Of a DNA stretch of 64,000 nucleotides, positions 50,319-60,886 are shown piece after piece. The notes below the pieces were generated by a model. That model was not told where the DNA came from. It saw only the letters and a list, made by a program, of their open reading frames with translations, and ran no database searches. The stretch is from Aurifilum marmelostoma (Eukaryota; Ascomycota; Sordariomycetes; Diaporthales; Cryphonectriaceae): positions 2,914,001 to 2,978,000 of the forward strand of contig JAMXSV010000003.1 of NCBI GenBank assembly GCA_027559495.1, in the 5' to 3' direction. The first letter of the stretch is position 1. The number at the start of each line of letters is the position of its first letter. The translations under genes and the position numbers were made by a program.

Positions 50319-51254
50319 GTTCAAAAAAGATGTGTCTTCCTTGTGTCTTTGCGCGGGAAAACACCAGCAGAAGGAGGGACAGCCAAAGGTTAACCAGACT
50401 TTTTTTTTTCCATCTGCACAGCTTTTCCGTTGGGCCATCAAGGATATCAAGAACAAACACTGAAAAAGGGAAAGGAGGTGAGGAGGGACGCGAAAAGAGA
50501 AATGATATACCAACCACATGAGATACCCACAAGATGAGATGAGATCAAAGAGGCAAAAGGAATTAAAAAAAAGAAAAAAAGGGAAGGAAGGAAGGGAAAG
50601 CATAGGGGCCGCTGCGGACCAGACCAGGGAAGGGCTGTTGTTGCTGCAGACGCCGGTGTTGCGAATGAGATGACGAGCTTATGATCTCCTTCAATCTCTA
50701 CAGTTAATGAGAAGCAAATCTACTGAGCTCTGACGTGTTTTTCTCCTTGTGTGATGTGATGATGACTGTAACCAGATGTGTATCAAGACAAGAGAGGTCT
50801 TTTGTATGCCGGCATTGGGTCGTGGTATATTGAATAGAGCAGATTGTAGAGATGTTCCCTGGCCGCCGTGGCCTTATTCCTTCGATCATCGAGGAAGTGA
50901 TTCAGCGTTGACGTAGTCTCAAGGGAAGTTCGAAGAGCCAGCAACTTCTACTCGAGACTTTGCGTTGTCGATTGATCTTTTTCGCGCGCCGGCCTGGCTG
51001 TCTCGCAGGATAGCCTTCTCTATCCCACTCTCACAGCCCTCTATTCCCGACCTGCGCTCCCATAACTTTCAATCCTCACATCTTTCCATTCAAGACACCA
51101 TCAGAAAGATCTAGGTGTCTGTCCACCTACCCAACTCATTCCACCCCCATCTCGATCCACCTCAGAGAACTCAAAACAATCCCTTTCTCTCTCTTCTTCC
51201 TTTCTCGAACATACGCACCATCCACACCCGGCCCACACCTCAACGCCAGTCAAT
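50319..51254. other. Intergenic region
   Basis: 3' end of the membrane-protein gene and promoter of the Hce2-like gene. CT-rich from about 51110 to 51240. No gene supported. Confidence 0.6.
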
Positions 51255-52044
51255 ATGCGTTTCATCCCAACCCTCGCCTTTATGGTGCCCCTCCTCCAGC
51301 TCGTCACCACACCTGCCGCTGCCGGCCCTGTCCCAGCCGCCATCCTGCTGGCCAAGAAGGACTACAAGACCCCTACCAGCCTCGCGTTTAACCGTACCGA
51401 GGCCGGCAGCGTCGTCCAGTGCGGCAAGAGCTCCTTCCGCGAGATCGTCGGCGGCCAGGACGGGGGCATGCTGGTTCGTGACTGCGAGCACATCCTGCGC
51501 AACTTTGATGGGGAGGGATACTTTACCTTGCTCGCTTCGGGATGGAAGAGCGATAATGTGTTTCGTAAGTCCTTTCTCTTCTACATAATTATCTTCAAGA
51601 GTAGACTCAGTGAGGTTCTACGATCTCTTGTCTGTCTGTACAGCCACCTGACTAACGAGTCAACTTCTGTTTGAAACAAAAAGCATACTGGGTCGAGGGT
51701 ACCTGCATGTTTGGATTTGCTCGCCTGAATGGCTTGTCCAACGATACCGTCCTGTGAGTTATTCATTACTTGATACCGTGATGACCTGCGTTCCCCAAGC
51801 CATCTCCTGCTACACAAGAACTTCTCAATGCTGATGTATAAATATCATGCACAGCATCGGCGACGGCGACATCAAGAGCTTCCTCGCCCAAGCCATCCAC
51901 ATGGAGCTGCCCGGCTCCTTCGACTTCATGGAGCGCGTCGATGGCCAGGTCGCGTGCGATACTTTTGGCGGCGGCGCTGAACGACAGGCAGAGATCGAGT
52001 GGGCTTTGCGGGCTACTCCCAACACTACCTATCACCCTGAGTAG
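51255..52044 (+). CDS. Secreted Hce2-domain (Ecp2 effector-like) protein
   Basis: Small secreted protein with an Hce2 domain, named after the Ecp2 effector of Cladosporium fulvum; some family members trigger host cell death, others have no known role. Exons 51255-51564, 51684-51753 and 51855-52044 give 189 residues. A signal peptide of about 23 residues (MRFIPTLAFMVPLLQ...PAAAG) precedes a spacer of about 30 residues. The domain shows the family pattern: CGKSSF, then VRDCEHILRNF, WVEGTCMFGFAR, the block IGDGDIKSFLAQAI, and a final cysteine in VDGQVACD. That makes four cysteines, enough for two disulphides, and NDT and NTT glycosylation sites. Presence in a genome does not show pathogenicity; saprobes also carry Hce2 proteins. 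Confidence 0.85.
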
Positions 52045-53292
52045 CTGGTCTGAATGGGGCTGAAAGACGTCTTCATCTGTGGGGGACGGAAGATAATGCC
52101 TCTTCCTTTGGGCGTTGCTTTAGAAAGGTCTGGGTGATGGAAAATTGGACTTCGGGGAATTGGATTGCTTCTGTTCTTCAAGAGGACGGAGCGTCTCCTG
52201 GCCATCTCTATTTCGAGTCAACATGACAAGTCAAACCAATTATCTGGCTGCTCCTGAAACAAAGCCATCGTGTCTGCCTGAAATCCTCAATCAGGCTATT
52301 GATAATGGTGTAGCACTTGATGAGAAGGAGCTGTCCGGTTGATATTTCGTTTTGATCCTGGCCAATGACAGGGGGTCAGGGATGATGAACAGACTAAACC
52401 GTTTCCAGCAGCAGTACCGCCAGCACTTCAGTTTGCCTTACATAATCACCTGCCCATGTGGCCCTGAGGCTTTGTCTGGCCCCGAGGCGATTCACTCATC
52501 AAACTTGACCTCGCCCAACGACAAATCCAACCATCCTTTCCTGTGCGACAAGCTATCGATCCAGACGCGGCCACACCTCGTGCGTTTCCTGATTCCTCGT
52601 CCTTGCCACCAGTGGCATTTTAATTCCCAACAGAGAGCGGCGGCATTCTTTGTTTTTCTTATTTTTCCTTGTCGTTCATGCATAATTCGACTCCTCTGCA
52701 GGGCCTCTCTCTCTCGTACTTGTCTCCATTGACCATCCTGCTGCGCCAGACTACACAGCAGCCATCCAGCACCTCTGTGCTGGTCGAGAAGATACACACA
52801 TCTTGCCAGGAACTCGGTGATACTGGTCAATATACTGGTGTAGCAGAAAGAGTGGGCTTCTTGGGGGACCAGGAACAAATGGTGCTGTGAGGAATAGGCT
52901 CGTTCTTTGAGTGTGTCGCACATTTGCGTGGCTGGGCTGGGGCGGGACAACAAGCTGTTGGAGGGCTTGTCTCTGGGCTGCGAAGTGCTGAGGAAGAAAG
53001 AGACAAGAGAGAAGAGGAAGAAAAAGAAGAAAAACACACAAGAGGTCTGCACATCGTCGGAACCTGCCTTGCAGCCCTCACTTGTTGGTGACTGTCGGAG
53101 TCGAAAGCAGTTTTTTTTTTTTGTTTTCCTTCTTCTTTTGGCCACGAGAGACACTGTTACAGCCTGGAAGCTTTTTGCTCCTCCACGCCCCTCTTGATCG
53201 CGTCCGTTTCTGCAGTGCTTTTTCTTCTTCTCCGTCTCTCAAGAATCCACAAGTCAGACCATAGCATCCGAGAGATTCAATAGCTGCCCGTC
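52045..53292. other. Intergenic region
   Basis: 3' flank of the Hce2 gene and promoter of Pcf11. No gene supported; a CT-rich stretch sits immediately before the Pcf11 start. Confidence 0.6.
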
Positions 53293-56105
53293 ATGTCTGC
53301 TGAAGATGAAGAGCAGTCGATGATCCAGGACTGGCAGGCTGCCGTGGAGGATCTCAAGGATAATGTCCGCCATGAAATCTTAACCTTGACCAATCTCGCC
53401 AGAGAACTGACCAACATTGCCTACCCTATCGCCGAGATCCTGGAACAACACATCAAGAAGGTAGGTGTCTGTCCTCTCCCGTGGGGATGGATGACTGCGC
53501 CGCCTGAACTCCTTCTTGCCCGCGGTGGCCGTAGCTCTCTTGCGACCAGACCACCTCTCCCGCCGCCTCCACCGTTTTCTCGTCCCCTCGCTGACCTTTG
53601 TGATCCAGGCGCCCCCCCCAGAGGAAGCTGCCAGCCATCTACCTTCTTGACTCCATCGTCAAGAATGTCGGCACGCCGTATACCCTGTTCTTTGGCAAGA
53701 ACCTCTACGCGACCTATATGGAGGTGTATGCCTCGGTCGATCAGAAGACGCGTCACAAGCTGGAAGAGATGTTGCATACATGGAAGGAGCCCGTGCCTGG
53801 CTCCATCGACTCCACGCCCGTCTTCTCTCCCGACGTGACTCGTCCAATCGAGAATGCCCTGCTGAAGGCGAGGACCTCTGCCCTGCAGGCACAACAGGAG
53901 CAGGCGCGCAGTCAGATGCGCAACAGAGGCGGTCGAGCTCTGCCAGGAGCAGTCCACCGCTCGACGCCCACACCCCCCAACACTCGTCCTCCCTTCAATC
54001 AACCTCCTGCTCATCTAGGCGCGAATGGTCAGCGGCCCGAGTCAGCTTATGGCCAGCAACAGGCATATTCACAGGCCCAGGTAAGGAATCACCAGCTTTC
54101 TCCCCCCCAGCACTATAAGATGGGACATTTGACTGATGGACTTTTTCTCTGTCTTCCTCTCCTCCCTCTCTCTAGGCCATGTCTTCCTACACAAGAACCA
54201 CACCTCAACCGCCTGCTTCGGCACCGGGCGCGGCGCCTTTTGCACCACCCCCGTCTCAGGGATACTATGGTGCTCCGGCTGCTCAGCCTGGACTCAGCAT
54301 AGACTCTTTGAATAATGACATTGAGCAGCTCATTGTTGCTGTCGGAACCGCGTTGGGGAGGTCACCGCATAGTTCTGACACTCAGGCAGAGCTGACAGCA
54401 CTCCTGGCTCTCCAGGGACTGCTGAGGGACAAGCACAGGAACCTGCCACAGGAGCAGCTGGTGGCTGTCAGGAATCAAGTAGATCATCTTGCCGTAAAAT
54501 ACCGGGTGTCATTTGTTGCCCGCCAGAGCGTCAACGTTACTGCACCTCCATTCCATGCTCCTATGCATCATCATCAACCTCAGCAGCAGCAGCAGCAGCA
54601 GCAGCGCCATACTCCAGTTGCATCAGTAGCCCCTGTGCCGCCTCCCTCGGCGCCACCAGCTCCTGTGTCTCTCGACTCGCTGCTGGGCAAGGGTGCTCTG
54701 GCTGCGCTGCTGGGCCGACAGTCTGCCACCCCTCAACCTCAACCTCAACCTGCGCCAGCACCTCAGATACCACCGGCTGCCTCGGCTGCTGTTGCTGCGC
54801 TACGCTCACCCACGCCCCAACGTGCTGAGCCTCAAAAGTCCGCGACGCCGGACCCTATGGCTCTTCTTGCCTCGCTGCGAGGGGCCGGTCTGCTGTCGAG
54901 TTCCACGCCGCAGTCGGGTCAGACGCCACTGGGCAGGGCGCTCGCACCACCACCACCCCCTCCTGCTGCTGCCGCTACTGCTACCATTACCCCTTCTGCG
55001 GTCTCAAACGCGGCCAACACGGCGAATCCTGCTGTTCCTGCAGGTGTAGGCGGAGTAAACCTCGCCAATATTATCGCAATGGCCAAGAACATAGCGGCGA
55101 CTGCAAAGGCAGGGCCCGTCATGTCAAGTGGGGATATCAGCCTGACTGTTGCCTCACTCAAGCAGTACGTAATCCCCTATAATTTCCCATCACCAGATCA
55201 TAACACATACACACATACACAAACCAATGAGAAAAACTTCTCCTCGTCGTCTCACTCACACTCTCTTGTGACTTTGACCCGCAAGCGACGCTAACCGCCT
55301 AACCTTTTTTTCTTCTTCTTTTTTTCTCAGGCCACGCCCACATCTCATCCACTCCCTCTACGAAGCACTGGGGCCGCAGTGTACTCAGTGTGGTAGAAGG
55401 TTCCCCACGGACGAGGAAGGGAAGAAGAAGAAGACGGCTCACATGGACTGGCACTTCCGTGTTAAACAGCGGATGGTGGAGGCGGAGAAGAGAGGCCAGC
55501 ATCGAAGCTGGTATGTGGACCAGGCTGTAAGTTTTTACCCTCTGTCAATACTCCATCTTCAATTTCTCTATTCTCATATACCTTGAAAAGGCCGTGTGCC
55601 AGTGACTAATCATTTTCTTCTCTTTCAGGACTGGATTCGCAACGTCGAGACCATCGACCTCGAACACGCTGACAACACCGACGGCCCCAACGCCAACTCA
55701 TCTCAGTCTGCCACGTCGGCCCCCAAGATCCAGTGGATCCCCGTGCCCGACGACAGCGACACCGTCAACACGGTGTGCCCGATCTGCCAGGAAAAATTCG
55801 AGACCAAGTGGCTGGACGAGGCGCAGGAGTGGGTGTGGACGGACGCGACGCGCGTCGGAGGCCGGGCATTTCATGCGAGCTGTTATGCTGAGGTCACTAA
55901 GGAGAGTGGTGCTGCGCCGCTGTATGGCAGCGGAGGAGGTGGTGGTGCTGCTACTGCTGCAAGGGCGACGCCGGATCATGTGCTGGGGAAGAGGAAGGCG
56001 GAGGTGAGTTTGGTTTCTCCGTTGAACCAGGCGGGCATGTGCTGACGTGTAGAGCAGGATGAGATCCTCAGCGTACGAGGCGGACGTGTCAAGACGGATA
56101 CATGA
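53293..56105 (+). CDS. pcf11: Pcf11, cleavage and polyadenylation factor IA subunit, one extra C in a C8 run
   Basis: Nuclear mRNA 3'-end processing and Pol II termination factor. Exons 53293-53460, 53609-54080, 54176-55164, 55331-55526, 55629-56003 and 56058-56105 give about 748 residues. The N-terminal CTD-interacting domain has the diagnostic YLLDSIVKNVGTPYTLFFG. A Gln/Pro-rich middle follows with a CAG-encoded glutamine run at about 54578-54603. Next is the first zinc finger CTQCGRRF...HMDWHF, then DWIRNVE, and a second finger CPICQEKF...HASCY, typical of the Clp1-binding end. After the acceptor at 53608, exon 2 reads correctly as APPQRKLPAIYLLDS only if one base of the C8 run 53612-53619 is removed. 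An alternative acceptor at 53621 restores the frame without an edit but deletes APPQ. The last short exon is a weaker call. Confidence 0.92.
53612..53619 (+). other. C8 homopolymer at the frame change in Pcf11 exon 2
   Basis: With seven C the exon begins GCG CCC CCC CAG AGG AAG and continues the CTD-interacting domain. With the eight C present the frame hits a stop about a dozen codons later. It is the same type and sign of discrepancy as the C7 run in the Seb1/Nrd1 gene. Confidence 0.7.
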
Positions 56106-57532
56106 GCATACATACTGAGGGGGAGAGGAAAGGCTCCGATCAGTACACTTGCTCGCCGGCTTGTGAATCATGGTGATGATGGAGTAATGCTTTTGACAAC
56201 TCGTCTGGGCTAAGGTGTCACGCTGTGGAGGACATTTGGCACGTTGAGCGAGCCGCAACCTTGAAGGTCAGTCATGCTAGTGATTGCACTGGTCTATGGA
56301 ACCTGGGATGCGCTAGAGATGGTGGAGGGAGGTCTTCTGATTGTGCATAGCATCTGCTGCTTAGAGGCCAGGTGGCCAGCAGCATGCAATACTACCACTA
56401 CAACGCAATTTATTTGGGACGAGGACATTGACCTTATACCCAGCACCACTTATTTGATGGCCCATATCGCGACGGTATGTTTGATGATGATGATGATGAT
56501 GAATATGATATAAGCATGATGGCATGATTGTAATAAGTGCATACGATGTTTGGTCTCAAGGCTGCCTTTGCTCACAGTACTGACCAGCTCAGCATATGTG
56601 ACTCTGCAGCCTCGTCTTTCCCACAAGTCCATGATTTCGGGCGTGGAGATGCCCTCGAGGATAGGATGACACTCGTGCCCCCCCCCCCCCCTCTCTATTT
56701 CCATATCATCCTCGATCCATTTATGGGGAACACCTTCAAGGCGATTCGTTCTCCCTGTGACAGTTGCTCAAAGATCGGGGTATCTGAAGATGCCAGGGCT
56801 CACCAAACCGGAGCCGGTCGCCCTCATCTTTCTCTCTTTCTACGGCCTTGATGGTCCGATCCACGGGTAGAGGATGCTTCATGACGAGTCCGCCTATTCA
56901 TCCCAGAATCCACTATCACGACCCTCTGAGTCGTTCAGGAAGAGACAATTTTTCATCATTTGAGCGAGAATAGGCCCTTCTCAAGTGACGCGACGTCTTT
57001 CCTCTGCTTGATTGATAAGCAAATTGGGGACAGTGACCTTTGTCTACAGCTGTGCTGCTGGTGAGGGAATTAATGCCGCGGAATTTGCAAAGGCCCATCA
57101 TGTCTTTTTTTTTTTTTTGCTTTGCTGGCAAGTCCTCCGTGAGTCACCGCCGTCGCCGTCCATGTTGGCGAGATACAAGAGGAGGATGGTGCTGATGTAT
57201 AGGGATAGGGCCACTGTCGACCCCCCCCCGGACCCACGGGTGCCCTGGAGCTTGGATCCCTGCCGCTGGTATACCACTGTGAGGGGTAAATCTTTAGGGG
57301 CTGCAGTGGCGGGGTATTTACTTAGCGATAAGTGGCCCGCTACTGTACACCTACTGACGATGACATCAATGTTTGGTTGGGTACTTGCTTTCCATCTTGC
57401 AGTTCAACAGGATAAATAGAAGGCGTCCCTTGTGTCTCTCTCTTTGGATTTCGATCCAGAAAATCCTCGATACCAACTTGTAGGAAGCAGAAACACTTGC
57501 AGCGCCTCGACCAAGCAATAAATCAATTCAAA
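56106..57532. other. Intergenic region
   Basis: Pcf11 3' flank and promoter of the dehydrogenase. A short GAT repeat at about 56484-56503 and a C12 run at about 56680-56691. No gene supported. Confidence 0.55.
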
Positions 57533-58788
57533 ATGGCTCCTTTTACGCTCAAGTGGGGGATCATGGCCACAGGAGGCATCGCAACCAGTTAGCCACATCC
57601 AACTCTTTTTATCCTCTTGTCCCATTCTCGGACAACTATTCGAGACAGCAGCTGACAGGCAGTATCACAGCATTCTCCAAGGACCTCCTCAATGACCCAG
57701 CCAGCCGCGACGTGAGCGACGTCGCCCACACCATCGTGGCAGCGGCCTCGTCGTCGTCCAAGCCCCGCGCCGAGGCCTTCCTCAAGGACCTGGGCGTGCC
57801 CGGCTCGCCCAAGGCCTACGGGTCGTACGCAGAGCTCGTGGCCGACGAGGACGTGCAGATCGTGTACGTGGCGACGCCGCACTCGCACCACTTCCAGAAC
57901 GCCATGCTGTGCCTCGAGGCGGGCAAGCACGTGCTCTGCGAGAAGGCGCTGACGGTGAACGCGTCGCAGGCGCGCAGGCTGGTGGACAAGGCCCGCGAGA
58001 AGAAGCTGTTCTTCATGGAGGCGGTGTGGACGCGGTACTTCCCGCTGAGCATCAAGATCCGGGAGATGATTGCGAGCAAGGAGATCGGGGACGTGTACCG
58101 CGTGCTGGCGGACAACTCGTTCAACTCGAGCCAGCCCGACGGCTCGCTCGAGTTCCCCGACGACCACCGCATGGTCAACATCAACCTGGCAGGCGGCGCA
58201 CTGCTGGACCTCGGCATCTACTCCCTGACGTGGCTGTTCCAGACGCTGTACCATCTGCAGCCGGGGACCAAGGAGAAGCCTGTCGTCGTTGCCAGCATGA
58301 ACAAGTACGACCACACCGGCGCGGACGAGAACACGGTGGTCGTCGTGTCATTCCCTGAGCACAAGACGATGGGCATCGCCACTACGGGTCTCCGGGCTGA
58401 CAGCAGTATTGGCGAGAAGGGTCTCTCCGGCCCCGCGATACGGATCCAGGGGTCAGAAGGCGAGATTCAGGTCATGGGCCCGGCCTTCAAGCCGCTGCAG
58501 TACAGGGTGCTCAAGAAGGCCAACCCTGGCAACCTGGAGGTGGTTGACTGCCCTATCCCCCAGGACCCGGCGAGGAATTGGGGTCATGGCATGTTCTGGG
58601 AGGCGGACGAGTGTGCGCGGTGCCTGCGCGATGGCAAGCTTGAGAGCGCGACGCTGCCGTGGAGCGAGTCAATTGTCATCATGGAGGTCATGGAGGAAGC
58701 GCTGAAGCAAGGAGGGATCAAGTACCCCGAGGTCATCACGACGGATGTGTATGATCCTGAGAGTCCCCTGAACACGGGCAAGGCATGA
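57533..58788 (+). CDS. Gfo/Idh/MocA oxidoreductase (dihydrodiol / D-xylose 1-dehydrogenase type)
   Basis: NAD(P)-dependent dehydrogenase of the dimeric dihydrodiol dehydrogenase group, which in fungi includes NADP-linked D-xylose dehydrogenases; the true substrate is inferred only. Exons 57533-57587 and 57671-58788 give 390 residues. The intron starts GTTAGC, an unusual donor, and has a GCTGAC branch; the acceptor at 57670 (not the earlier CAG at 57662) restores the frame. The Rossmann start WGIMATGGIAT is interrupted by this intron. Further markers are YVATPHSHHFQNA, the catalytic EKALTVNASQARRLVDKA with lysine in CEKAL, FMEAVWTRYFPL, and the C-terminal sheet with LAGGALLDLGIYSLTWLFQ. No signal peptide. 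The reading frame is complete and strongly biased to C/G-ending codons. Confidence 0.92.
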
Positions 58789-60886
58789 AGTGGTACGCGC
58801 CCTTGCCTGAGTGGCGCCCGAGGGCAGCAGGGTCAGTGGAGGCTTGTGACACGGATCACGACGGGACATGTCTGTAGATCATGTTCCCGGGTTCTCAAGT
58901 ACCTTAGTAACGTGGGGTCGCAAGCTACATCCGACCACGCTGGCACTCTCTTCAGCAGCACGCACACACCAAGCACACTATGGTTCTGACAGCCGGGAAA
59001 GATCAGCAAACGGTTCGAGACAGCCATCTGATGTTTTGGTTGGGCCGGCCACAGGACTGTACAGGGAAGGCTTGCTCGATGAACCCCGTGGAATGTCACA
59101 TCTATCTAGGTTTTTCTCTGCCTTCGGGTGAGGTAGAGTAGCCTCACCAACTCAATTTCGAATCAATTTATGCATGATGTTGGTGACAATGCAATCTTGA
59201 ATCCATGCCAGACTAGACCGCTATCTTCCATCTTCTCGTCCACCAACGACGATGGGGAGGTAAAAAAAGGAAAGAAAAAAAAAAAACCAAGAAAAGGAAA
59301 AATGCTAAATAATGGGAAAGGCTGCGTAGCGCGAACAGTGTCTGACTCTTTGGTGCAGTACAAAGATGATCGTACCGTGGTACAGTTCAATGCACTTTTG
59401 GTGACTATGGAACATCATGACTTGTGTATATACACATGATATGCACGATAGACCCACACCCCTCCATTCCCCAGTTCTCACACCCCCACCCTAGTCCCCC
59501 CCATGTACCCTTCCTTCCCTGCCTTGTCTCCCTTGTCTACTGGGAAGGTACGTACTGCGCATTGCACTTGCTGCCGTGCAACGACATAACAGGCCAACCT
59601 TCTTGGCTCGAACTCCCTCCTTCCTCGGAAAGCAGAATTGAGAGCACAGACAGAAAGAGAGGAGGGGAAGGGGACTGAAGAACGACCTCAGATTGAAAGA
59701 ACTCTGCGCTAAAGAGGTCCCAACGTCCACGGGAAAAAAAATTTGAGCCTCAAGCTCTCACGACAGTCCACATCTTGTGCTACAGTCGACGGTGAAGAAA
59801 AATTTTTACTACAGTTATCCAACGAGCACGCGAGGTGTACATACACAGAGAGAGGGGGAATAGGACGAGGGCGAGTTGGATTGTGTGTGTGTGTGTGTGT
59901 GTGTGCAGTACCCTCCGTGCAGAGTGGCAGCGAGCTCACGTACATGTCTCTCATCATCATCGACAGACGACGAACGACAACAACGCCATTGTGTCTCGGG
60001 AAAAAAAATAAGCAAGGCTGCAACCCCGCTCTCTTCCTCTTCATTGTGCGTGTGTGTCTCTCACTCACCGCGATCCCTCCTTTCTTGTTCCAGATTGGAT
60101 TGGTTGAGGTGCCAGCGGTCAATCAGACGGGCCTCTTTTGGCCCCCGCTCCTTGCTCCGTCCCGCTCTCCTGGCTTCAGCCCACTTCGGCTTACCGGGTG
60201 AGCCGTATCGTGCATCCGCAGCCGGCAGCCAAGGTGCATACATATCATACGCACACGTCAGATTTGTCCTACCTTGCCCTGCCCTGCTCTGCCGCGGAGG
60301 GACGGGCACAAGCAAGAGAACAAGAGGCGCAGGAGACAGTGGGTGGCGTGTGTCAGATAGACGACAAGGCAAGCAAGAGAAGTCAGACGGAGGGAGGGAA
60401 AAGAAGGAAACCGAGTGTAACGTCTGGCAGTGCGATCTGGGGTCGCACCCGCGTGATTCCACATCGCATCGCACCGCATCAGCGGGCGGTGAAGCTGGTC
60501 TCGAAACCCGGTGAGCAAAAGGGAAGTCCCCTGGCCCTGGAACGGAGTATCGCAAGTAAGTCTGACGTACGCCCTTGGAATTCCTCTCCCCTCCTTCTTG
60601 GATGCCCGTGGTGCTAACTTAGTTCGCTAGGAATTTTTGTTTTTTAAAATTGTTGTTTAACTTTAATCTTGGTGGCTGCAGTGCCCCAGGATTGCGCGCG
60701 CTTCAAGGCTGAGGTGAGCCGGTGGTTGGGCGTGGGGGTCAGCACGCATGAGCGACAGCCGCTGCAACCACGAAGAAAAAGGAAAGGAAAAAAAAAAAAG
60801 GAGGGGAGAGAGACAAAAGACCCGGAGAGCAAGGCGCCAAGGGGTTTTCAAACCAGTCAGCGTCACTACAACATAATCGCACCAGC
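58789..60886. other. Intergenic region and leader of the Trm9-like gene
   Basis: No gene supported. A TG repeat lies at about 59881-59906. Donor-like GTAAGT at 60557 and GTGAGC at 60714, with acceptor-like sites at 60681 and about 60883, suggest a spliced 5' leader for the following gene. Confidence 0.45.
59881..59906. repeat. (TG)n microsatellite
   Basis: Uninterrupted TG dinucleotide run. Confidence 0.9.

Noticed and set aside
49305..50603. 432-codon antisense frame over the membrane-protein gene
   Set aside because: Low-complexity Gly/Ala/Asp/Val shadow of a strongly biased plus-strand gene.
54578..54603. CAG repeat considered as an independent microsatellite feature
   Set aside because: It encodes the glutamine run inside Pcf11 and is described there; likewise the CAG run in the Seb1/Nrd1 gene.
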